Shown here: piece by piece, positions 1-6,402 of the stretch | Numbering within the stretch: position 1 is the first letter of the stretch | How the letters are laid out: each line of letters begins with the position of its first letter | Assembly (NCBI GenBank): GCA_017508505.1 | Contig: JAFVYT010000092.1 | Span: 1-32,485 of the forward strand | DNA from: Clostridia bacterium | GTDB lineage: Bacteria > Bacillota_A > Clostridia > Oscillospirales > SIG627 | Direction of reading: 5' to 3' | Length of the DNA stretch: 32,485 bases | Position numbers and translations under genes: made by a program | Notes under the pieces: generated by a model | Database searches by the model: none | The model's input: the letters and a program-made list of their open reading frames with translations, nothing else | What the model was told of the DNA's origin: nothing

Positions 1-12
1 CATTAAACCAAC

Positions 13-61
13 AGAAAAAGAGATAACATTTCGGCTACGAACCGATTTGTTATCTCTTTCT
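13..61. terminator. Long hairpin, probable bidirectional terminator
   Basis: Positions 13-28 pair with 48-61 and an inner CGG/CCG pair (32-34 with 42-44) extends the stem. The arm read on the minus strand is followed by a T-rich tail, so it could end the minus-strand membrane-protein gene that stops at 166. It could equally end a plus-strand gene lying outside the window. Between it and 166 I see a GGGC-TTA-GCCC hairpin near 78-88 and a 14-base palindrome, but no gene. Confidence 0.5.
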
Positions 62-97
62 GTCGTTATAAGGGTTTGGGCTTAGCCCATATTTACG

Positions 98-111
98 TTT
101 GACTAGTCAAA
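98..111. repeat. Perfect 14-base palindrome
   Basis: TTTGACTAGTCAAA is a perfect inverted repeat lying in the 3' flank of the membrane-protein gene. Dyads like this can be operators, but no promoter is visible beside it and its partner gene, if any, lies outside the window. A further weak inverted repeat (ATGCTT near 116-121 with AAGCAT near 134-139) follows it. Confidence 0.3.
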
Positions 112-165
112 TGCGATGCTTGCACTTTGCTCAAAGCATAAATTCTCCGCTAAGAACATCACCCA

Positions 166-1446
166 TTAGGACTCCGGTCTTTTTTTGCGGTAGTGGCAGA
201 CAAGGCAAAGCCCCGTCAGGGCACAAAGGATCAAGAAGGAGAGGAGCGGAACGGGACTTTGGGGAAGAACCATCGGAAGACTCGGGAAGAGATTTTGTAC
301 CGAGTCTGTGTGCACGAAGGGCAGGTAAGGCAAAAGGGCGCTGTTCGCTCCGAACAGACGGAAAAGGTAAGAAACCGAAGAATAGACGAGGGCAAAAAGG
401 AGGGTGGCCGCACCCTTCAGAGCCCTCCTTTTTTTTCGGGAAAAGAGCAGGAGAAAGAGAGAAAAGAGAAGAAGATTTCCGACGCCCCGACAGAGCACCC
501 GTCCGAGAAGGGCAAGGAAGAAGGGGAGGGAGAGGATCCCGCTGCCGAAGGGAACGGGGACAGCCCCCGTCAGATCCGAAGCAAAAGTAAGCGTGGAGCA
601 AAAAAGCCCGATGGTCAGGAGAAAAAGAAGCGCAAAAAAGCGCACGAGGAGAAGGGCGGGAGAGTCGCAGGACGCTTTCTCGAAGAAGAAGAGCAAAAAA
701 AGTGCGACCAGGGTCAGAAAGGACAACAGGGACTCCAAAAGTGAGAGGGTCTCGACGTTTGAGGGGACCGCGGGAGCCTCACCCCGATCCAAAACGCCTC
801 GGTAAAAGTCCGACAGAGCCGCCAGCTGCTTTGCCTCTTCTTCGGAGAGGGGGGCTCCTGCGTTTACGGGGTGGAAAAGGTCCTTTTTCTCCGCAAGGCT
901 TTTTCGGATGCTGCGCATATGGGAGATCAAAAGGCTCTCACCTGCGTTGATTTTGCCGTCGCGGGTCGCAAGAAAGCGCAGGGAGACGGCAAACAGATCC
1001 TCCTCGATCTCCTCCGGGTCAAGGGAGGAGTGCTCCGAAAGATACTCCCTGTAAAAGGAGAGCAGGGCCTCTTCATCCCTTTTTTCCAGGATCGCTCTCA
1101 GGCGGGGGAGGGCCTCGTTCCGCTCCTCGGCCTCAAGGTGCAGAGAGAGGGTGCCGTAGAGGCTTGCCCCCACGGAGTCGAATTCCTTATTCCATGGGTC
1201 GAGGTCGAGGTCGATGGCGGCGCCGTAATAGGCCGCCTCCTCGGCATTTCCCGCTTTTTCTGCCTCGGCACGGGCGGCCTCCAGGGCCTCCCGACCGCTT
1301 TCCTCCGAGCCTTCCGTGGGGGCCTCGGCACGGGAAAAGAGCAGGCCCGAGGCGATGGGGGCGAGAAGGAAAAAGCCGAGCATCAGGGAAAAGAGCGGGG
1401 TCAGAAGGCGATCGAGACGGGCCTTGAGGGAAGGGGAGAGGGTCAT
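166..1446 (-). CDS. Multi-pass membrane protein of unknown function
   Basis: This 426-residue protein is not one I recognise. It has an N-terminal hydrophobic helix (about residues 14-35), then a hydrophilic, Glu-rich stretch of about 190 residues that would lie outside the cytoplasm, then about five hydrophobic segments from about residue 235 to the end, finishing with a short basic tail (HYRKKRPES). I chose the ATG at 1446 because it overlaps the TGA of the upstream exonuclease gene in an ATGA arrangement, which implies translational coupling. The longer reading frame would begin inside that gene. The hydrophilic region is rich in Glu and Ala and may be helical. No catalytic motif is visible. 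The coupling suggests co-expression with xth, but gives no clear functional link. Confidence 0.75.
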   Translation of the reverse strand: MTLSPSLKARLDRLLTPLFSLMLGFFLLAPIASGLLFSRAEAPTEGSEESGREALEAARAEAEKAGNAEEAAYYGAAIDLDLDPWNKEFDSVGASLYGTLSLHLEAEERNEALPRLRAILEKRDEEALLSFYREYLSEHSSLDPEEIEEDLFAVSLRFLATRDGKINAGESLLISHMRSIRKSLAEKKDLFHPVNAGAPLSEEEAKQLAALSDFYRGVLDRGEAPAVPSNVETLSLLESLLSFLTLVALFLLFFFEKASCDSPALLLVRFFALLFLLTIGLFCSTLTFASDLTGAVPVPFGSGILSLPFFLALLGRVLCRGVGNLLLFSLFLLLFSRKKRRALKGAATLLFALVYSSVSYLFRLFGANSALLPYLPFVHTDSVQNLFPSLPMVLPQSPVPLLSFLILCALTGLCLVCHYRKKRPES

Positions 1447-2201
1447 TTGGGCTCGTCCAGAATGAGCTCTACGGGGCAATGGTCACTGCCGAGGACCTCG
1501 GAGCGGATGCGGGCATCCCGCAGAAGAGGATCCAGATCCCGACTGGTCACGAAATAGTCGATCCGCCAACCCACGTTCCGCTCTCTGGCGCGCATCCGAT
1601 AGCTCCACCAGGAATAGGCGTCCCGTGCGTCAGGATAAAGGTGACGGAAGGTATCCGTAAAGCCCGCTTCCAGAAGCAGGGAGAATTTTTCTCTTTCCTC
1701 ATCGGAAAAGCCGGGGTTTCCCACGTTGGCCTTTGGGTTTTTCAGGTCGGTCTCTTGGTGTGCCACGTTCAGGTCACCGCAGAGGATGACGCCTTTTTTC
1801 TCCTTCAGGGCGGAAAGGTAGCACCGCAGGTCGTCCTCGTACTCCATACGGTAGGGAAGACGGCGCAATTCGTTTTGCGCGTTGGGGGTGTAGGAGGTAA
1901 CGAAATAAAAGCCGTCGAACTCCAGGGTGATCAGACGTCCCTCGTCACTGTATTTGCCGTCGATGCCGTAGTGCACCGAAAGGGGCTCCTTTTTGGAAAA
2001 GACGAGGGTGCCGGAGTAGCCCTTTTTCTCGGCACTGCTCCAAAACTGGTGATAGCCGGGGGTGAGCACCTCTGCCTGACCCTGCTGCATTTTCGTTTCC
2101 TGCAGGGCAAAGAGCTCCGCATCGGCCTGGTGAAAGAAATCAAAAAAACCTTTGCCCATCACGGCGCGCAGACCGTTGACGTTCCAGGAGACAAGCTTCA
2201 T
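1443..2201 (-). CDS. xth: Exodeoxyribonuclease III (AP endonuclease)
   Basis: The 252-residue protein belongs to the exonuclease III/APE1 family, which cuts DNA at abasic sites and trims 3' blocked ends in base excision repair in the cytoplasm. The family residues are present in order: Asn7 in SWNVNGLRA, metal-binding Glu35 in LQETKM, Asp143 and Asn145 in GDLNVAH, the Arg-rich loop before WRIDYF (Asp215), and the catalytic Asp240-His241 pair in GSDHCPVEL. The length is normal. The ATG at 2201 has a GGAGG eight bases upstream; the open frame upstream of it runs through the promoter and is not coding. It is the first gene of a two-gene unit with the membrane protein downstream, and diverges from the spoIIA operon. 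Confidence 0.95.
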   Translation of the reverse strand: MKLVSWNVNGLRAVMGKGFFDFFHQADAELFALQETKMQQGQAEVLTPGYHQFWSSAEKKGYSGTLVFSKKEPLSVHYGIDGKYSDEGRLITLEFDGFYFVTSYTPNAQNELRRLPYRMEYEDDLRCYLSALKEKKGVILCGDLNVAHQETDLKNPKANVGNPGFSDEEREKFSLLLEAGFTDTFRHLYPDARDAYSWWSYRMRARERNVGWRIDYFVTSRDLDPLLRDARIRSEVLGSDHCPVELILDEPK

Positions 2202-2229
2202 CCTTTTTTCCTCCGAAGTCGTTTTTTTC

Positions 2230-2258
2230 ATTATATCGGTCCGAGGGAAAAAAGTCAA
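2230..2258 (-). promoter_or_regulatory. Sigma-A promoter of xth
   Basis: Read on the minus strand, TTGACT (2258-2253) is followed after exactly 17 bases by TATAAT (2235-2230). It lies about 30 bases upstream of the xth start, in the intergenic region shared with spoIIAA. Confidence 0.85.
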
Positions 2259-2353
2259 TCGAGGAAACGAAAGCCGAGCGACGGCCTTCGACCTTTTTTG
2301 CACGTTTTGTTTGCTATGATAGGGACAAGGAATAAAAAAGAAAGGATGAGAGG

Positions 2354-2680
2354 ATGAAACTGGTAACGGCACAAAGGGAGGATGCGCTCATCGTACGGGT
2401 GACGGGGGACGTGGATCACCACAGTGCTCCCGGGCTTCGGGAGGCCATCGACGAAAAAATGGAGAGCCTTTCTCCAAGGGAAATCATTCTGGATCTGTCG
2501 GGTACGGATTTTATGGATTCCTCCGGGCTTGGGCTGATTCTGGGAAGACTGAGAAAGACGCGAGAGAGGGGGATCCGTCTGACCCTGTTTCATCCCACTC
2601 CCGCCATTCGAAAGATCTTGCACCTGGCAGGGGTGGAGGAGAGCCTGAACATCGTAATGAGAAAGGAGGAAGAACAATGA
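2354..2680 (+). CDS. spoIIAA: Anti-sigma F factor antagonist SpoIIAA
   Basis: The 108-residue protein is a single STAS domain. In sporulating Bacilli and Clostridia, unphosphorylated SpoIIAA binds SpoIIAB in the forespore and releases sigma F. The diagnostic segment is FMDSSGLGLILGR at about residues 53-65; Ser57 is the residue that SpoIIAB is expected to phosphorylate and SpoIIE to dephosphorylate. GDVDHHSAPGLRE (18-30) is the typical STAS strand-helix opening. The ATG at 2354 follows a purine-rich AAAGGATGAGAGG. The gene ends in an ATGA overlap with spoIIAB. A TATGAT sits at 2315-2320, but I could not find a convincing -35 box or sigma-H signature, so the promoter is left unassigned. Confidence 0.95.
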   Translation: MKLVTAQREDALIVRVTGDVDHHSAPGLREAIDEKMESLSPREIILDLSGTDFMDSSGLGLILGRLRKTRERGIRLTLFHPTPAIRKILHLAGVEESLNIVMRKEEEQ

Positions 2681-3111
2681 AAGAGGTTTTGAACGCCGCT
2701 CGCGTGAGCTTTCCCGCCCTGGGAGAGAACGAGAGCTTTGCCCGCATCGTGACGGCGGGCTTTCTGATGCACGTGGGGGTGACTCCGTCCCAGCTTGCGG
2801 ATATCAAGACCGTGGTGAGCGAGGCGGTGACCAATGCCATCGTCCACGGCTATCGGGGACAAGCGGGGAAGGATTGCACGGTGGTGCTGGATCTGAAGTA
2901 CCGTCGGGACGGCATCCTGATCGTCAGCGTGACGGATCGCGGTCGCGGGATTGAAAACGTGGAGGCGGCCATGGAGCCCTTCTTTACCACGGATCGGGAG
3001 GGAGAGCGAAGCGGAATGGGGCTTCCCATTATGCAGGCCTTTACGGATTCCCTGCGGATCCTTTCCCGTCCCGGCTACACCCGCGTGACCATGAAGAAAA
3101 AGATCGGATGA
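2677..3111 (+). CDS. spoIIAB: Anti-sigma F factor / serine kinase SpoIIAB
   Basis: The 144-residue protein is a GHKL-type kinase that sequesters sigma F and phosphorylates SpoIIAA. The ATP-site boxes are visible: the N box SEAVTNAIVHGY (residues 48-59, Glu49 and Asn53), the G1 box DRGRGI (87-92) and the G2 box GERSGMGLPIM (109-119). The length is that of known SpoIIAB proteins. It overlaps spoIIAA upstream and sigF downstream by four bases each, so the three products are made in coupled amounts, as expected for a partner-switching module. Confidence 0.96.
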   Translation: MKEVLNAARVSFPALGENESFARIVTAGFLMHVGVTPSQLADIKTVVSEAVTNAIVHGYRGQAGKDCTVVLDLKYRRDGILIVSVTDRGRGIENVEAAMEPFFTTDREGERSGMGLPIMQAFTDSLRILSRPGYTRVTMKKKIG

Positions 3112-3824
3112 GCCGAGGGTGGGTCAACGACACCGAGACCCTTTCGCGGGCGGCCGCAGGGGACGAGGCGGCACTGGAGGCGGTGGTGTCCTCCAATCTT
3201 GGTTTGGTCAAGAGCATTGCGTTGCGCTTCGGAGGACGGGGTGTGGAGGCGGAGGATCTGATTCAGATCGGCACGGTGGGAATGCTGAAGGCCATCCGTG
3301 GTTTTGACCCGAGGAAGGAATGCCGTTTTACCACCTACGCGGTGCCCCTGATTATGGGGGAGATCAAGCGCTTTTTACGGGACGACGGATGGATCAAGGT
3401 GGGACGGGAGATCAAGCAAACGGCGGTGCGGATTTTTCGCTTTACGGAAAGCTTTGAAAAGACCGAGGGGCGAAGCCCCACGGTGCCCGAAATTTGCGAG
3501 GGGCTCGGTCTGGACGAGGAAAAGGCGGCGCTTGCGCTGGCCTCCGCACGGCCCGCACTCTCCCTTTACGCCGAGGACGAGGAAACGGGCTTTTCTCCCG
3601 AGAGCGTTTTGGGGGACGATCCCACGGAGGAAATTATGGGAAAAATCTCCTTGAGGGAGGCGGTGGATGCACTTCCCCGGGAGGAGCGGATGCTGATTTG
3701 TCTGCGCTATTTTCGCCATATGACCCAATCTCAGACCGCACAGGTGATGGGGATCACGCAGGTGAAGGTCTCCCGAGAGGAAAAAAAGATCCTGCAAAAG
3801 CTCAAAGCCGCCCTTGTATCGTGA
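3108..3824 (+). CDS. sigF: RNA polymerase sporulation sigma factor F
   Basis: The 238-residue protein is a group 3 sigma-70 factor. Region 2 runs from about residue 30 to 98 (LGLVKSIALRF, EAEDLIQIGTVGMLKAIRGFDP, FTTYAVPLIMGEIKRFLRDDG). Region 3 follows at about 100-150, and region 4 with its helix-turn-helix is at about 185-235 (LPREERMLICLRYF, SQTAQVMGITQVKVSREEKKI). Its place directly after spoIIAA and spoIIAB identifies it as sigma F, the first forespore-specific factor, rather than sigma G or B. The start overlaps the spoIIAB stop by four bases. An intrinsic terminator begins at its stop codon. Confidence 0.95.
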   Translation: MSRGWVNDTETLSRAAAGDEAALEAVVSSNLGLVKSIALRFGGRGVEAEDLIQIGTVGMLKAIRGFDPRKECRFTTYAVPLIMGEIKRFLRDDGWIKVGREIKQTAVRIFRFTESFEKTEGRSPTVPEICEGLGLDEEKAALALASARPALSLYAEDEETGFSPESVLGDDPTEEIMGKISLREAVDALPREERMLICLRYFRHMTQSQTAQVMGITQVKVSREEKKILQKLKAALVS

Positions 3825-3860
3825 AAAAAAGGCCGAATCCGAGCCTTTTTTTCTTTTTTT
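3824..3860 (+). terminator. Terminator of the spoIIA operon
   Basis: The A-rich arm ending in GGC (3824-3833) pairs with GCC plus a T run (3843-3852), followed by more T residues. It separates the sporulation operon from the aromatic operon promoter, which starts three bases later. Confidence 0.85.
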
Positions 3861-3862
3861 GC

Positions 3863-3891
3863 TTGACATATCTTTAGTAATCTACTATAAT
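3863..3891 (+). promoter_or_regulatory. Consensus sigma-A promoter of the aromatic operon
   Basis: A perfect TTGACA (3863-3868) is spaced 17 bases from a perfect TATAAT (3886-3891). Transcription would start near 3898, giving a leader RNA of about 210 bases before the first enzyme gene. A match this strong fits an operon controlled after initiation, by attenuation, rather than by a weak promoter. Confidence 0.92.
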
Positions 3892-3920
3892 AAAGTATCA
3901 TTTCTGAAAGGAGACAGCAG

Positions 3921-4007
3921 ATGACCGTAGTATCCCGCTTCCATTCTTCTCGATTTTATTACTTTACATCGGCGGACTGCCTGTACTCCCGGGAAAACGA
4001 ACAATAA
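3921..4007 (+). CDS. Phe/Tyr-rich leader peptide of the aromatic operon
   Basis: This is a 28-codon open frame with a good ribosome binding site (AAAGGAGA at 3907-3914, six bases before the ATG). It holds three Phe and three Tyr codons: F7, F12, Y13, Y14, F15 and Y22, with the core RFYYF at residues 11-15, and no Trp. By analogy with the pheL and trpL leaders of enteric bacteria, ribosome stalling at the Tyr and Phe codons (3954-3965) would report shortage of charged tRNA-Phe or tRNA-Tyr. The segment that would form the antiterminator begins at 3972, the usual distance downstream of a stalled ribosome. The downstream operon makes exactly Phe and Tyr. I have not seen this peptide described; expression is inferred. 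Confidence 0.85.
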   Translation: MTVVSRFHSSRFYYFTSADCLYSRENEQ

Positions 4008-4085
4008 TGTTTCCCAACGGTATCGGACGTCCGCAGCTCCTGCGTTCCCCTCGGGGGCGCCTGAAGCGTGCGGATTTTTCTTTTT
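3971..4085 (+). promoter_or_regulatory. Ribosome-mediated transcription attenuator
   Basis: Two mutually exclusive pairings are visible. GCGGAC at 3972-3977, inside the leader peptide frame, is a perfect complement of GTCCGC at 4029-4034. That same GTCCGC is the 5' arm of a terminator with 4069-4075. A separate hairpin, GGGAAA (3991-3996) with TTTCCC (4010-4015), surrounds the leader stop codon and would sit inside the antiterminator loop. If a ribosome stalls at the Tyr/Phe codons, 3972-3977 is free and the antiterminator forms. If it reaches the stop codon it covers this region and the terminator forms. No T-box consensus or specifier stem is visible. The model is inferred from complementarity read by eye. 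Confidence 0.8.
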
Positions 4086-4111
4086 GTTGGGGGTTTTGGA
4101 GGATTTTATGA
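4007..4111 (+). other. Possible second coupled leader frame across the terminator
   Basis: An ATG at 4007-4009 overlaps the leader peptide stop (TAATG). The 34-codon frame runs through the terminator hairpin and ends in a TGA that overlaps the ATG of the aminotransferase gene (ATGA at 4108-4111). Its last codons include Phe, Trp, Phe and Trp (FSFCWGFWRIL). Couplings at both ends are suggestive, but there is no ribosome binding site of its own and a frame this short can occur by chance. Confidence 0.25.
4029..4085 (+). terminator. Attenuator terminator hairpin
   Basis: GTCCGCA (4029-4035) pairs with TGCGGAT (4069-4075). Inside it GCT (4036-4038) pairs with AGC (4065-4067), and GCG-TT-CCCC (4042-4050) pairs with GGGG and CGC (4053-4060), with a two-base TC loop at the tip. 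TTTTTCTTTTTG follows directly. It ends about 23 bases before the first structural gene. Confidence 0.88.
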
Positions 4112-5295
4112 TTTCACGTCAAATGCTTCGTCTGGGTCAGCAGCGCTCGGTGATCCGTGCCATTTCGGAGTACGGTGCCAAAAGAAAGGCGGAGATCGGT
4201 GCGGAAAACGTCTATGACTTTTCCCTCGGGAATCCCAGCATTCCCGCTCCCGATCGGATTCGGGAGACGATTCTCGAGCTATGCGATTCGGTAGATCCCT
4301 GCCTGCTTCACGGCTATACCTCCTCGGCGGGAGACCCTGCGGTGCGCTCGGCCATCGCCGAGTATCTGGAGAAGACCCACGGCACGCCCGCTCGGGGGGA
4401 TCTGATTTATATGACCTGCGGTGCCGCTGCAGGGCTGACCATTTCTCTGCACGCTCTGCTCCTGCCCGGTGAGGAGGTGGTGGTGCCTGCTCCCTTCTTC
4501 CCCGAGTATCGGGTCTTTACGGAAAAGGCGGGGGGTGTCCTGGTCCCCGTGATGTGTCATCAGCCCTCCTTCCAGTTGAATCTGGAGGCGATGGAGGCGG
4601 CCATCACCGAAAAGACCAAGGTGGTGCTTCTGAATTCCCCGAACAACCCCACGGGGGCGGTGTACACCCGTGAGAGTCTGGAGGCGCTGGGGGCGATTTT
4701 GAGAAAGAAGGAGAAGGAATTCGGAACGGAGATCTTTCTTCTGGCGGACGAGCCCTATCGGGAGCTGTATTACGGAGACAAGTCGGTGCCTTGGCTCCCT
4801 GCGCTTTACGAGCGCACGCTGGTGTGCTACTCCTACTCCAAGTCTCTGTCCCTGCCCGGTGAGCGAATTGGCTATCTTTTCGTTTCTCCCGACTGTCCCG
4901 ACGCGGGGGAGGTCTTTGCGGCGGTGTGCGGCGCAGGCAGAAGCCTGGGCTTTGTGTGCGCTCCCTCCATGTGGCAGAAGCTGGTGGCCAAGAATCAGGG
5001 GGTGACCAGTGACGTGGAGGAGTATCGCAGGAACCGTGACCTTTTGGCCAATGCTCTGACCCGAATGGGGTACGAGGTGACCCCGCCCGAGGGTGCCTTT
5101 TATCTGTTTGTCCGCTCTCCCGAGGAGGACGCGAACGCCTTCTGCGAGAGGGGGAAGAAGCACGAGCTTCTGATGGTGCCTGCGGATTCCTTCGGGGCTC
5201 CCGGCTTTGTCCGTTTGGCCTACTGCGTTTCCCGTGCGACCATCGAAAACAGCCTTGGAGCCTTTGAGGCTCTGATGAAGGAGTATCAAAAATGA
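4108..5295 (+). CDS. PLP-dependent aminotransferase, probable aromatic/aspartate type
   Basis: The 395-residue protein is a fold-type I aminotransferase of class I/II. Visible landmarks are GNPSIPAPDRI (41-51), NSPNNPTGAVYT (176-187), Asp214 and Tyr217 in LADEPYREL, the PLP-binding Lys245 in YSYSKSLSLPGERIGY, and Arg369 in FVRLAY, which should bind the substrate carboxylate. As first gene of an operon ending in Phe and Tyr, it probably converts phenylpyruvate and 4-hydroxyphenylpyruvate to the amino acids. An aspartate-type specificity, or use of prephenate, cannot be excluded from sequence. The ATG at 4108 has GGAGG five bases upstream, which rules out the TTG start at 4084 inside the attenuator T run. 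It ends in an ATGA overlap with pheA. Confidence 0.9.
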   Translation: MISRQMLRLGQQRSVIRAISEYGAKRKAEIGAENVYDFSLGNPSIPAPDRIRETILELCDSVDPCLLHGYTSSAGDPAVRSAIAEYLEKTHGTPARGDLIYMTCGAAAGLTISLHALLLPGEEVVVPAPFFPEYRVFTEKAGGVLVPVMCHQPSFQLNLEAMEAAITEKTKVVLLNSPNNPTGAVYTRESLEALGAILRKKEKEFGTEIFLLADEPYRELYYGDKSVPWLPALYERTLVCYSYSKSLSLPGERIGYLFVSPDCPDAGEVFAAVCGAGRSLGFVCAPSMWQKLVAKNQGVTSDVEEYRRNRDLLANALTRMGYEVTPPEGAFYLFVRSPEEDANAFCERGKKHELLMVPADSFGAPGFVRLAYCVSRATIENSLGAFEALMKEYQK

Positions 5296-6386
5296 GCGAG
5301 AGTCTTTTGGAGGAGGCGCGCAGGGAGATCGACCGAGTGGATCGGGAGATGGCGCGACTGTTCGAGGCGCGAATGGAGGCGGCAAAAAAGGTTGCCGTTT
5401 ATAAAAAAGAAACGGGGATGCCCATTTTCGATGCATCCCGTGAGAAGGCCATCATCGAGCGGGGCGCTGCACGGGTCTCGGACGAGACGGTCAGGGGCTA
5501 TTACGTCAGCTTTCTGCATTCTGTGATGGATCTGTCCAAGGCCTATCAGTCCCGCTTGATCTCGGGGATGAACGTGGCCTTCAGCGGTGTACCCGGTGCC
5601 TTCGCACACCTTGCCGCGATGCGGATCTTCCCCGATGCGACGCCCATCGGCTTTTCCGATTTTGCCGAGGCGTACCGTGCGGTGGAGGAGGGGCGGTGCG
5701 ATGCGGCGGTGCTCCCCTTGGAGAACAGTGTGGGGGGCGACGTGGGCACGGTGATGGATCTGGCCTTTTTCGGCTCCCTTTCCATCAACGGCATTTACGA
5801 CGTGGAGGTGGAGCAGAACCTTCTGGCAAAGCCCGGGGTACACCTTTCGGACATCAAGACCGTGACCAGCCACCCTCAGGCGCTGGCGCAGTGCGCGGGC
5901 TTTCTTTCCAAAACGGGGCTTTTGACGCGGGAGGCGGTGAATACCGCCGTCGCCGCAAAGCTGGTTTCCGAGGGGGACGATCCCTCTCTTGCGGCCATCG
6001 GAAGTGAATCTGCCGCTGAGGAATACGGTCTGCAGATCCTGCGCAGCCGCATTCAGGATAAGGGGCAGAACACCACCCGCTTTGCGGTCTTTTCCCGCAC
6101 GGAGAAGACTGTGTCGGCTGCGGATCGCCAACTTGTGATGGTATTTACCGTAAAGAACGAGGCGGGTGCCTTGGCAAAGGCCGTTTCCGCCATCGGAACC
6201 CACGGCTTTAATCTGCGTGCCATCAAGAGCCGACCCACCAAGCATCTGTCCTGGGAATACTACTTCTTCTGTGAGGGAGAGGGACGGATCCGCTCGGAGG
6301 AGGGGGAGAAGATGCTTTCTCTTTTGCGGGAGAACTGCAACGATCTGCGGGTGCTCGGCTCCTTTGAAAAGGAAAGCGAAGTATAA
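5292..6386 (+). CDS. pheA: Bifunctional chorismate mutase / prephenate dehydratase
   Basis: The 364-residue protein carries three domains. An AroQ-type chorismate mutase covers about residues 1-90, with Arg10/Arg11, Arg27, Lys38/Lys39 and Arg50-Glu51 in the positions of the known active-site residues. A prephenate dehydratase follows at about 94-272 (AFSGVPGAFAH, PLENSVGGDVGTVMDL, SHPQALAQC, and the TRF motif at 262-264). A C-terminal ACT domain at about 282-360 has GALAKAV and IKSRP, the sites that bind Phe in E. coli PheA. It converts chorismate through prephenate to phenylpyruvate and is probably feedback-inhibited by Phe, adding to the attenuator upstream. The mutase domain also supplies prephenate to TyrA. 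It overlaps the aminotransferase stop by four bases. Confidence 0.95.
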   Translation: MSESLLEEARREIDRVDREMARLFEARMEAAKKVAVYKKETGMPIFDASREKAIIERGAARVSDETVRGYYVSFLHSVMDLSKAYQSRLISGMNVAFSGVPGAFAHLAAMRIFPDATPIGFSDFAEAYRAVEEGRCDAAVLPLENSVGGDVGTVMDLAFFGSLSINGIYDVEVEQNLLAKPGVHLSDIKTVTSHPQALAQCAGFLSKTGLLTREAVNTAVAAKLVSEGDDPSLAAIGSESAAEEYGLQILRSRIQDKGQNTTRFAVFSRTEKTVSAADRQLVMVFTVKNEAGALAKAVSAIGTHGFNLRAIKSRPTKHLSWEYYFFCEGEGRIRSEEGEKMLSLLRENCNDLRVLGSFEKESEV

Positions 6387-6402
6387 GAATAAGGAGAGCA
6401 TC

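Noticed and set aside
3921..4007. A trp-type leader
   Set aside because: The peptide has no Trp codon and the operon has no trp gene. The codons point to Phe and Tyr.
3892..4107. T-box riboswitch upstream of the aromatic operon
   Set aside because: The region is only about 210 bases, and I see no AGGGTGG-type antiterminator consensus and no specifier stem. The leader peptide and its competing hairpins explain it better.
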